Shown here in pieces: positions 39,460 to 51,000 of a stretch of 64,000 bases of DNA. A model generated the notes under the pieces. It did no database searches, was not told the origin of the DNA, and was given only the letters and a program-made list of their open reading frames with translations. The DNA is taken from NCBI GenBank assembly GCA_034521955.1, contig JAXHLT010000003.1:898789-962788 (forward strand). Direction: 5' to 3'. Numbering within the stretch: the stretch's first letter is position 1; each line of letters begins with the position of its first letter. This DNA comes from M55B127 sp034521955. GTDB taxonomy: Bacteria; Bacillota; Halanaerobiia; Halanaerobiales; M55B127. A program made the position numbers and the translations under genes.

Positions 39460-41990
39460 TCAATCAATATCATCTTCTACAAATATTTCTACCAAATTGG
39501 GATCAAACTGACTACCAGCACATCGTTCTATCTCAGCCAAAGCTTCCTGTTTTGAGATAGCTTTACTGTAAGGCCTTTCATGTGTCATTACATCATAGGC
39601 GTCTATTATTGAAATTATGCGGGACAAATAAGGTATATCTTCACCTTTCAAACCCTCAGGATAACCGTTACCATTCCAGCGTTCATGATGATAGAGTATA
39701 TCTTCAGCTACTACTGCAAATTCTTCAGAAGCTGATGCTATTTTATATCCTTTAACAGGATGTTCTTTCATTATCGCCCATTCTTTCTCTGTTAACTTTC
39801 CTGGTTTGGTTAATATATCTTCAGAAATAGTGGTTTTACCTATATCATGTAAATTAGCAAGTAAGGATAATTTATTCATTTCTGAATTAGAAAGATCTAG
39901 TCTTATACCCAAATTATAAGCTAATCTATTCATTCTTAAAGCATGTTCCTTTGTTTCAGAGCTTTTTGTCTCTAATGTATTAAGTAAATTTTGGACAAGT
40001 TTATTTTTATGACTTCTGCTTTCAGATAATTTATTTCTATACATATCATCATCTGCTTCTTTTAAAACTTCTCCTATATCTTCATCCTCATTTACTTTAG
40101 TTGCAAATCCTAAACTATATGAAATTATGATGTCTTCTTTAGTAATTTTAATATTCTTATCTTTTAATCTGAAAATAATTTTTCTGCCTCTTTATAGGAT
40201 GTGTGTGGAAGTAATATAGTAAATTCATCACCACCATGGCGTGCAAGTATATCCTCTTCTCTTAATTCCTGTTTTAATGATTTACCAGTTTCAATTAACA
40301 TTTTATCTCCTGTTTCATGCCCATAACTATCATTTATTATTTTTAGTCCATTTATATCTACCATTATAATACTAATTGGTAGTTGTCTTTTAGTATCCAA
40401 TCTTTCCATTTCCTGTTCGAAATATCTTCTATTATATAATTCAGTCAAATAATCTTTAAAAGTTAAATACTTTATCCTTTCCTCTCTCTTTTTTCTCTCA
40501 GTAATATCTATATGTACCCCAAACATCTTTAAAGGTTCTCCATCCTCAGTCCAGGTAATGACTTTTCCTCGGTCAAGTATCCATACCCAGTGGCCTTTTT
40601 TGTGTCTCATTCTTATCTCTGCTTTATATTGATCTTTTTTTCCATTAAAGTGCTCCTCTAACATTTTTTCAGCTTTTTTTATATCATCAGGGTGGGTAAA
40701 CTTTTTCCATATTTCGATAGTAGTTGGAGAAATTTCTTCTAAAGTATATCCTATCATTCTCGCCCATTTCTCATTAAATATAGTCTTTCCTGTTTGTACA
40801 TTCCATTCCCATGTACCAGCATCGGTACCTTCTAATATATATTCCATTCTATTCTTTTGTTTTTTTATTTTTTCTTGTTGGATTTTTCTTTTTGTTATAT
40901 CTTTTGCAAAAACAAATTCATATTCATTATCTCCATATTTAAAATATTGACTTGTTATTTCAACAGGAAATTTTCTTCCATCTTTAGTGATATAACTTCT
41001 TTCATAAGTCAAAGATCTAGATTCTTTAATTTGATTCCAAAATTTTTCTCTATCTATATAATTATCAGTTTTTAAAAATTTCTTAACATTTTTTCCAATA
41101 AGTTCTTCTCTCTCATAATTTAATTTTTCCAAAACCGTTTCATTAACATAATCAGTAATTCCTTTTGGAGTAGTTCTAAAAATAAATAAATCAGAATTAT
41201 TAACAGTAAAATTCATCATTTCAAGTTTTTTTCTTTGTTTTACTCTATCTGTTATATCTCTCATTATTCCTTCGGTTCTTAAAGGATTATTATTTACATC
41301 ATAAATCATTTTACCTTTATCATGTATCCATTTTATGTTGCCTTCTTTTGTTATAATCCTAAATTCTCTTTCACCATAACCAGACTCTTCTATTTTTTGG
41401 TATGCTTGACCATGTATATATTTATCATCTGGATGAGTTATATCTCTTAATAGACTAGAATCTTTTTTAAATTCTTCTGCTGTGTAACCAAAAATATCTT
41501 CAACTGCTCTACTGACAAATTTGATTTGCAATTCAGGCCATGAAAGAGAATAAATGATATCATTTGAGTTATTAAAAATATTATTTAATCTTTCATTTTT
41601 CTCTTTTAACTCTTTTTCTTTTAACTTTCTTTCAGTAATATCACTAAAAACCGTTGCAAAATAATCTTCTTTATCACTAAAAATTCTAACTGCATAGTAA
41701 TTACCTGTAATTTTAGAATATACTTCTAAAGTTTTACTTTTACCATTTGAAGCAACCTCTCCGCAAATCTGTATAAATTCAATCGGGTTATTAATAATAT
41801 CCTTTAAAATATTAAAACCCTTTTTATTAATTACATCCTCTTTTTTAAATCCAGTAACTTCTTCCAAGCTTTTATTTGTTTTTAAAATAATGAAATCTTT
41901 AATTTCGTTGTTATCATCATAAATAACCTTATTGTATGCCAAAGCTAAGGGTAGATTTTCAAATATATTATTACAATTGAATTTTTTCAT
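39460..41990 (-). pseudogene. multi-PAS GGDEF-HD-GYP protein, one frameshift
   Basis: Reading frames 40164-41990 and 39460-40044 form one protein of about 840 residues. It has four PAS domains: FNCNNIFENLPLALAY, NNSNDIIYSLSWPELQIKF, NNSDLFIFRTTPKGITDY and GTDAGTWEWNVQTG. The GGDEF domain (RHGGDEFTILLPH) follows, and the HD-GYP domain (LHDIGKTTISEDIL, HHERWNGNGYPEGLKGEDIP) ends it. One base near 40165 shifts the frame. Correction joins EKLFS to RLKDKNIKITKED. The first and last PAS units nearly match those of the gene at 30279-32681. AAGGGG precedes the ATG. Both catalytic motifs are canonical. Confidence 0.83.
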
Positions 41991-43123
41991 ACTTTTTAAC
42001 CCCTTTTATAACTTATAAAACAGTTTTAAAATAGTGGTTCCCGTCATAATGGTTTTTGATCTCCAGAAAAATATAATTAATATTTTATCACCATTGATTA
42101 TTAATATAATTCTTCAATAACTATCAAATACTTTAAACCTCATCCATATATTTTCTTTATAAATAAGTATATTTTAATTAACTCTTTTTTAAATGAGGAA
42201 TCTTACCAATTTTTAATTTATAACCCTATAAACTATTCTTAATATCGTAATTTATTAATCAAATTTAAAACCTTATATACTCTATAAACTTATTAGATAG
42301 CTTCAAGAGTGATTTTATGCTTTATACTGATTTTTTTAACTATATTCCATTAATTTCCTGATCTAAAATATAAAATTTCTAGCAGCTTATTATAACTTAG
42401 TTGATAAGGATTAATTTTTTTATGAAATGCATCATATTATTTACATTTTTCATGATATAAACTATATGAATTAAGATAGTCCTTTATCTGTTGTGATAGA
42501 GAAATAATAAAATAATACACTTCTATAAATTTTTATTACCAACAATAAAACTAAAGAGTATATTATATGAACGGTTAAAACTCATCTTTATACTATTTTT
42601 AATTATAGCAACTATAGTTAACACCTGTACTTTAATCTTTCAAAACATTGATTAACCAAAGCAGTTCTTTTTAAAATAATTATTAGCTCTTCCGTTTCTT
42701 CTTGCAAATTAACATTATGAACTATATTTATAAATTTCTGACTATTTGGTGTAATAATCTATCATGAATTTTTATATTCGCTTCTCTATCATTCATCTCA
42801 TATTTGAATAAAAAATATTATTTATACTAAAGATAAAACTTACAGTTATTAATTAAATGTTGTAAAGAGAAGCCAGTATTGTTTTCTATACCCTCTTTAT
42901 GTACTATTTAAATAACCATGAACTCTTTTGGACCTTTTAATTATGTAAAACCTGTACCACTAAAATATCATTTTTTATATATACTCTTAGTATTTTATAT
43001 TATAATTATTTAGCTTCTTTATAATTTTTATTAAATTATTTTATTTTTTATTCAACAAATGCCGCAGCTTAAATATTACATATAAATAATTATGCAGCCC
43101 TGTATAAGTAAGGACTATTATAA
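41991..43123. other. gene-free stretch with a faint coding remnant
   Basis: About 1.1 kb of A/T-rich sequence. Around 42635-42810 a minus-strand remnant is visible (separate entry). The rest shows no frame or structure I can support. Confidence 0.4.
42635..42810 (-). pseudogene. decayed helical coding remnant
   Basis: Pieces in one or two frames read YEMNDREANIKIHDRLLHQ and, after a stop, NVNLQEETEELIIILKRTA and LVNQCFERLK. The amphipathic text, and an IHDRL stretch faintly like the dimerisation helix of a histidine kinase, suggest a lost signalling gene. No start or intact frame exists, and I do not assign a family. Confidence 0.25.
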
Positions 43124-44446
43124 TTAATTTTTATAATAGTAAACATCATTTCTTTTCTCTTTTGCTTTATATAATGCATCATCAACTCTTTTTATTAAAG
43201 AATCAATATCATCTTCTTCCATTAATTCAGCTACTCCAAAACTGCAGCTTACACTTTCTACCTCAGAAAATTCTTCACTTTGTATCCTTTTTCTTAATCG
43301 TTTTGCTAATTTAACTGCCTCTTTTAACTTTGTTTCAGGATTTATAATCATAAACTCATCTCCACCATATCTAGCAAAGGAATCAATTTCTCTAATTTCA
43401 TTTTTAATCAGCTCTGTCATTTTAATTAATACTTCATCTCCTACTAAATGCCCGTATTCATCATTTATATCTTTAAATTTATCAATATCAAACATTATTA
43501 GAGATAGAGGATGTTGATAGCGGCGGCTCCTATAGATTTCAGATTCTAAAACATCAAAAAATTTGGATCGATTATCAATCTCCAGCATTTCATCAGTTTC
43601 TGATATTTCAGTTATTTTTTCGACCTTTTCTTCTAATTCTTTTATTATTTTTTTAGAGCTTAAAGTTAAAGTCTTATAAAAAGCAAAAGCAATAATTGAA
43701 AATAATAATATAAATCCACCTATTATTTTAAATGATAGAGTGTTCAAATTATGATAGAGTTCATTCTTTGATATTTCTACTTTTAACCAGTAATCAGTAT
43801 TTAATAGTTTTCTGTAATCTACTAAAGTATTATCTGTTTCAAGATCACCAATTTTATCTGTGCTATAAACAATCTCACTATTAGTTTCCTGTTTATTTAT
43901 TTCGGTCATTAAGGGCTTGAAATCAAAAACAACAATATCATGTCCCAGTTTAATATTATCTTTTTCTATTAAAGAGTTTATAACAATCAAACTATTCTCT
44001 TTTAAAAGCATTAATTCTGTAGTCTGATTATCATAATTTATATTTTTGCTAAAGTCATCCAGCTCTTTTTCTCCCCATTCTGCAATTATCTTTCCTTCAC
44101 TAATTCTAAAGGCTGAAACAATGTTTTCTAAAACTTTTGCTCCATCACTATATTTATCTTGAGTATAATCTCTCAATTCCTGTAACGAAAGTTCACCCTC
44201 TTTATACTCTGCAAGTTTATTTTTGATCATTGTCCTGCTGGATAAACTTTCTGCCCCCTCTTTGTATCTTTTTAACTTGTTCTCTACATTTATTTCTGTT
44301 ATTGAAACAGAATTTTTAAAATTTTGATTAAGGCTCTCTTCTAATTGAGTTTTTAAAGGAGAAAAAACACCAAAGAAGAAAAATATAATTAAAACAACAA
44401 TTGTTAATATGATTAGATATTTCATTTTGTTAAAGATATAATGCAT
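43124..44446 (-). CDS. membrane-bound diguanylate cyclase with extracytoplasmic sensor
   Basis: This 440-residue protein has a first membrane helix at about 10-30, an external sensor region of about 205 residues (Cache-like: long N-terminal helix, then YWLKVEISKNELYHNL), a second membrane helix at about 238-258, a short coiled coil and a C-terminal GGDEF domain with RYGGDEFMIINPE near 375. The canonical motif and the LSLIMFDIDKFKDINDEYGH substrate region mean it should make c-di-GMP from GTP. No HD-GYP or EAL follows. It lies 57 bases downstream of the MEDS-HD-GYP gene on the same strand, so a synthesiser and a degrader may be cotranscribed. Confidence 0.9.
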   Translation of the reverse strand: MHYIFNKMKYLIILTIVVLIIFFFFGVFSPLKTQLEESLNQNFKNSVSITEINVENKLKRYKEGAESLSSRTMIKNKLAEYKEGELSLQELRDYTQDKYSDGAKVLENIVSAFRISEGKIIAEWGEKELDDFSKNINYDNQTTELMLLKENSLIVINSLIEKDNIKLGHDIVVFDFKPLMTEINKQETNSEIVYSTDKIGDLETDNTLVDYRKLLNTDYWLKVEISKNELYHNLNTLSFKIIGGFILLFSIIAFAFYKTLTLSSKKIIKELEEKVEKITEISETDEMLEIDNRSKFFDVLESEIYRSRRYQHPLSLIMFDIDKFKDINDEYGHLVGDEVLIKMTELIKNEIREIDSFARYGGDEFMIINPETKLKEAVKLAKRLRKRIQSEEFSEVESVSCSFGVAELMEEDDIDSLIKRVDDALYKAKEKRNDVYYYKN

Positions 44447-44502
44447 GATTTATCCAGTCCTTTTGTTTTAAATTCATTAAATAATTTTTTAATTGTATAT
44501 TT

Positions 44503-47500
44503 TTATCTACTTTGTTTTTCATGAATAATGGAATATAGATATTCTTTTTCTGCAAATGGTATTGATTGACTGTAAACTTCTACATTTTTTATTTTATCAT
44601 TAGCTGTCCGATGTTTAAAATAAAAATAATTTTTATTTTTACTTTTTGCTCTTTCCATTTCTTTTTTTACTTCTTCTTTGCTTAAAACATTTATATCTGT
44701 TATATTCATTGTAAGTGAGTATTTCTTTACTCCAGCCATAAAATGTTTCTGCTGCTGGATTAGCATCAACTATCTCACCATTATCAGGATCAATAATTAA
44801 CATAACTGTATTCTCATTTTCAAAGAGAGCTTTATATTTACCTTTAATATTTTTATATTTCTTTTTTGTTTCTTCTAACTCAGTAATATCTCGATAAATA
44901 ACATAATAGCCCATATTGCCGCCATCTAAAGAAACTGGAAATCCCTGAATTGAGACTTTAATCTTTTCTCCATTTTCTTTTTTTCTAATAGTCTTTGCGT
45001 TTATTTTTTCTCCCTTAGCTAACTTATTAAGATGATTTTCAACTTCAGCAGTTTTTTCTGTTGGTACTATTTTTTTGATTTTTTCTCCTAGTATTTTTTG
45101 CTTTTCATAGCCAAACATATTGACAAAATAGTTATTAGCTCTAATAATTAAAAATTCTTCATCCAAAATTACTATTCCTTCATTTGATTCCTCAAATAAT
45201 TTTTCGGATCTTACTTTGCTTTTAAATAGATGGTTTTCACTTTTAGATTCATTAATTTCATTATTTAAAATATCCTGCTGCAGCTGTTCTACTTTATCAT
45301 TCTCAATAATTTTAATAAACGCTTCTACAACTTGAGGAGAAAATTGAGTTCCCTTATTTGTCCTTATTTCACCTAAGGCCTGTTCAAAACTTAATGAATT
45401 ACGATAGGCTCTCCTAGATAACATCGCATCCCAGGCATCTGCAACTCCTAAAATTTGTGAAATTAAAGGTATTTCATTCGTCTTCAAACTTTCAGGGTAG
45501 CCCTTCCCATCCCATCTCTCATGATGGTATAGCACATATTTAGCTATTGGTTTTAGTATTTTAGAACTGCTCAAAGCTTTATTGCCCCAGTTAGGATGTT
45601 TTTTGATTAATTCAAATTCCTGATCAGTTAATTTTTCTTTTTTATTTAAAATATTAATTGGCACAAGTAATTTTCCTATATCATGGACCAGCCCTGCCCA
45701 GTAGGTATCTCTTATTGTTTGTTTAGAAAGATTCATTTCTTTAGCTATAGCTGAAGCTAATTTTGCCACATTCTCTGAATGACCTTTTGTATAAAGATCA
45801 TACATTTCCATGATTTTTATAATTGAAGTTATTAATTCTTTGGTAAAATTAGTCTGCAGATCATCAAATCTTTTAAAGGCAAAAAACGAAGATGCTAAAG
45901 TTGAAAAAGACTCTAAAACTTTTTTAGATATATCACTAAATTTTTTACTGCTTTTCTCTTTAAGATCAAGTCCTATGCGACCAACAGTCTGTCCCTCTAT
46001 TATGATATTTATATATAAAGAAGCTTTAATAGGTCTTAATCCCTTCATGAAATCTTCTTTTATTTCTGGATTTATTTTATTAATATCAAAAAAATAATTA
46101 TTGCTATTATTTGCAATTTTACTTTTACTGTGGAAAAGCAGGCTTTTATCAAGTTTTATTTTCTCTAAAATTTTAATATCATGTCCAACGGCATCTATAA
46201 ATTCACATTGATCTTGATCATTTATAATACATATCTTCCCATAATCTGCTTCTGGAATTATCTCTATAGCTTTATTTAATAAATCAGAAAAGAATTCTTT
46301 ATCACTCAGCAATGTCTTATCTTCCATATTAGATACAAGTTCGATCATCTTAATAAATCTCTGATTGAGTAAATCAACTTCTTCCATAGACTGCTCTAAT
46401 TCTTCATTTAGTGGCCATAATTTCTTTATTGTAAGCTGTTATTTGCTCATAAGAAGCCGAAAGCTCTTCTTTTTGTTTTTTAATTTTCTCTTCGTTATTT
46501 TTTCTAGCTGTAATATCAAAGACAAAAGCTTCAATTACAAAATAATCATCATATTCATTACTGATTTTTGCATTCATACTTAACCAAATTTGGCTGCCAT
46601 CTTTTTTAACTGCTTTAAAATCAAAAGCTTTTACTTCACCATTTTCTTTTAATTTTTTTACAAATTCTTCTCTTCTTTCAGGGTTGACATATAAATCATG
46701 GTATAGATCAGGGTAATAATTTAAAAGCTTCTTCAACACTATCAAATCCTAAAATTTCTGCCATATTTTTATTAATTTTAAATATTTTTTTGTTTGAGCT
46801 AGTTGTAACAATACCTATTGGAGCTGAATTAAATAAATTTTTATATTTATTCTCGCTCTTTTTTAATTTTTCTTTAAAAACACTTTCTCTTTTTTCATAT
46901 TCCTGAATATTTTTTAACCAGCTTTCTATTTCATATTCTACAATCTGATTATCTCTATATCCTGCAGGAATTATATAGTAAGGATTTTCATAAATTTTAC
47001 CCTGCCAGATTATATAATGGTGAAGCTCAATTATTGCCTTTATAATACTTTTATCAAACTTATTAAGATTATATCTACACATTGCTACTACAGGATAATC
47101 ATCAAAAATATATTCATTTAGCATCCACTCATAATCTATTATTTCTTTTTTCCCGTTTTCAAAATTTAAAACCCAGCTTAATTCACCAGTTATAGATAAG
47201 CCTTGATAGCCTTCTTCCAAAGCTTTAGTTGACTCTTTTTTTAATCTTTCAATCATTTGAACTGCCTTAAAATTATCACTTAAAGAATAAGTTTCTTCTT
47301 TATTTAAAAACTGCAGCTGTCCATTTTCTATATATAAATCAAAGTCTGAAACCTGTTTTCTTAATTCAGTTAATAGAACTTCTTCATTCGAATCACCTTT
47401 AATATAAAGACATTTTTCATTCCTAGCCAGACTTGTCTTAATAAAAGAAACTGAAGCAGATAAAATTTCTGCTGTGTTTTTATAAAGTAATACTATGTGG

Positions 47501-47550
47501 TCTCCAGTTTTCATTTTATCTAGATTAGATATTTTTTTATATTTGATCAT
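44503..47550 (-). pseudogene. MEDS-PAS-PAS-GAF-HD-GYP-PAS-PAS sensor phosphodiesterase, frameshifted
   Basis: Four overlapping frames make one protein of about 1010 residues. It opens with a MEDS domain (residues 1-190; GDHIVLLYKNTAEILSASV, LSITGELSW, YEWMLNEYIFDDYPVVAMC). PAS units (NSAPIGIVTTSSNKKIFKIN) and a GAF-like part (PEADYGKICIINDQDQCEFI) follow. An HD-GYP domain (GHSENVAKLASAIAKEM, LVHDIGKLLVPINIL, HHERWDGKGYPESLKTNEIP) and two further PAS units end it. Breaks lie near 46740, at 46395-46410 (one extra A restores ATNEELEQSMEEV when removed) and near 44700. MEDS was described in methanogen and methylotroph sensors such as DcmR. With no GGDEF it should only degrade c-di-GMP. AAAGGAGC precedes the ATG. 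Confidence 0.78.
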
Positions 47551-47599
47551 ATTTTCAGCTCCTTTTATTAAATCTCAATCCATTTCTAAATTAAGATCA

Positions 47600-47893
47600 T
47601 TAAATAATTTTTTTATCAATTATTATTACTAGTTTCTCGTTAAGTGCTAAAATACCTTCAATAAAAGCTCTATTTAGTTTTAGAGTGGTTTTTAAGACAT
47701 CTGATTTATTAATCTTATCAATTTTTTTAATTTCAACAATTTCTTCTACTAATAAACCAATTGATAGATTTTGCATAGAAATTATTATGACTTTATTTTT
47801 TCTTTAGAAATCATAATTTAAATCGCCTTTTTTCTCAATAAAATTAATTTTTTTAGATCTATGAATAGGTATGACCTCATTGCTTTTTGTATA
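47600..47893 (-). pseudogene. CheW-like adaptor, C-terminal remnant
   Basis: A frame reads VIPIHRSKKINFIEKKGDLN and, beyond a shift, VIIISMQNLSIGLLVEEIVE, then RAFIEGILALNEKLVIIIDK up to the TAA at 47600. The pattern (V-I-P-I near the start, G-L-L-V-E-E-I-V in the middle, G-I-L-A-L-N-E-K-L at the end) is that of the CheW fold that links chemoreceptors to CheA. The N-terminal half is missing. No other che genes except the CheB-CheR hybrid are in the window. Confidence 0.55.
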
Positions 47894-48029
47894 AATTCCT
47901 TACCATGTCCCAGTTTAACAAATCATAAAATAAGAGGCTGAAAATGTTCAACATATTTTATTGCTTGCCAATAGTAACCAAATAAGTGGTAGGCAACCAA
48001 AATCATTGATAGCTGCCTAACACCTTTAA

Positions 48030-51000
48030 TTACTCAATAGAAAAATTAATCTTCTTCATTATACCAGATGAAGTTTTTAATATTACTGGATTGTTACTTT
48101 TAACAATAGCGCCCTTATTAAAGTAGATTTATCCAATTTTATAATTAATGTTTCACCCAAATTACTCACTTGAATCAGAATTTATTGTTATACTGTATCT
48201 TCCATATTCATCTGTTGTAACCTTTTGTCCTTTATTGGTAAATAAATTTACTCCTTCAATTCCTTTTCTCCAACATCTTGAATTCCATTTGCATTAGAAT
48301 CTTGAAATACCTTACCAATTATTGTACTATAACTGAATACAGGTTCTAAAGCAACCAAAACTACCTCTTCTGCTATATTTGATATTGGAGTATCACTTAT
48401 CATTAAATATGCTCTATTTACATATTCTTGTTTATCTGCATTTCCACTACCTACTAATAAAGAATAGCTAAACAAGAACTCTTTACCTAGAACCAATATC
48501 CAAATTTTCCCATATAAGAATTCTATCTCCATTAGGTTCACTTTGATATTTATTTTTTCCTGGATAATTTATAACTGCACTACTCTCTACATAATTAAAA
48601 CTTGGTGGTAATATATCATATAAATCATACCCAGTAATACTATATTGAGTATTATTTTTTATTTTCAATACATATTTAATAAAATCACCTGTAGTAAGCA
48701 GTTCGCTTATTTGCTTTTTTAGTTACAGTAATTGAAACTATCATCTGCAGGATCAACTGGTATATGATTATTGAATATTCTTCTGGATCACCTAAGCTCA
48801 GATAAAATGCTAAATAATAAATAGTCGCATCTTCAGGTCCTGGAACTTCAGTAAAGTCTACAACCTGGACACCACTATTTACTGTATCTTGATCAGCTTA
48901 TTTCCAGATGGAGTCACTACATCTTCGTTCTCTTGTACTATAACTTTGGAAGGCATGTCTTTTATATAACCATCTGGTGGGGTCTACTTCGATTTCATAT
49001 ATGCCATTTGGAGCATTACCAAAATCAATAACCAGCTTATACTGACCATCTGCTGCGGTAAGCTGACCCTGTTGTTCTGGAAGAAGATAATTGTCTGGTA
49101 CTGGTTCATTATTTTCATCTACCAGAGTTATTTTAGCACCTTTTACTGCCTTTCTAAGTATAGAATCATATACTACTCCTTCTGGGTCAAGCAAAAGAAA
49201 ATTATCAGGAATAACACTTCCCTCATCACCTGCTGTTAAATTTAATTCAATTTTACTATAAACAACATTTGTTTCTGGATGTCTTAAATATAATGTATAA
49301 TCTCTATTAACTGATAATCCTTCAAATTCAAAGTCACCATCTCCATCTAAAAATCTACTATTAAGTTTATTATCTCCAGACCATAATTCAACAATCCAGT
49401 CATCAGGATAATTATTTTCCAAGCTATCTGCTAAACCTTTGATTATAACACTACCTGGTAACTGCATTTATTTGTATTGAAATTGATGCTGAATCTGATA
49501 GACATTATCTGCTTCAATAGTTACAGTATTAACTATTTTGTTTTCTACCTCAGATTGAATAAGATGTGCCATATATCTAATTACAACTTTCTTATCTGGA
49601 TTTAAAGAACCATAAGTTATATCTATTTTCTAGAACTAGATCTCCATCATTATCAGCTAAAAGACTCCCATTTATAGTTCCAGTACCACTGATATATTCG
49701 AGTGCTGATGGAATAATATTTTCTATATTCAAGTTAGATGCAGCAGAAGTACCAGTATTTTCAATATTTATAACGTATTCTACCTTATCTCCAACTTCAA
49801 TTTTCCCACCATTAAGATCATTCAGTTCTATTTTTGAGTTTAGGAAAGGACTTGATCCAACTACTAAGCTTCTTTCTAACTTTACTTCTGCAATATTATT
49901 AGATGTCAATGTAGTATTACTCTCAATAACAGAACCTTCCTGAACATCATTATTTACACTTAAATCATAATTTACATTAATGGTGCTTTTTGATTCTAAC
50001 ACTCCTAAGTCTATGATTATTTTATCCGCTTCAATATTATAACTTGATGTAGATGAAGATATAGAAATACGTATCCTCATCAATTGTAGTGTCTTGATCT
50101 ATAGATGAAATCAAGGTAACATTTTTAGCATTTTCATCTCCTATATTATTTATTTCATATTGAACATTTAAAATATCTCCTCTTTCTACTTGATTACCAT
50201 TTTTATCAACAAATATTTTTTTCAACATTTATTACTGGACAGAACCAACAACGCTCACAGTTTTATCATTATCTGTGCTTGTATAAGGATCATCACTTAA
50301 AATTGTTTGGACTAATGGGGCTCCTATTGCTGCTCCATCTCCATTTGAAAGTAACCTGGTTTTTTATTTCAGTAGCAAGTGCCACTTCTGAATTAACTTT
50401 TACACTATAGGTTATAATTAACCTAGTGTCATCTTTTACATATCTGACCTGCATTTCCTCCAGGACTATTTACTGTATAGTCATCTTTTTAAAACAAATT
50501 CACCATTATTATCAACTATTTGCTGATTGTTAATATAAGTTGAATTTTCTACATAACTTGTGTTTGAAGGAATTACAGCCTTTAACTCTGCATTTTCTAA
50601 GTCTGCATTTCTGTATTTTCTATTTCAACTGTATATTTATTTCTTGACCAGCAGATAAAGTGGCTCCCGCCTACATATTCATCATTAAGAGTCATTTTAA
50701 TATCTGGTCTATCAATTGAGTTTAGATTCCAGCTTTCCTCGAAATCACTCGCTAAAGCAGGTAATCTCATAATAAGAACTTTTATTGTTAATAGTATTCC
50801 CATCAACATTTTCATAACTTAGATCAACTAAATTGTTGAATTCATTACCAATAACATTATCAGCATCATCTTTAATATATGCTGTATACTCAATTATTAT
50901 ATAATCATTAGTGTCATCACGTTATCAGCTTGATTATTAATTTGATCAATAGTCCATGTTAATGAATTCATCACAGAATCCCATTTCTGGATATATTGTA

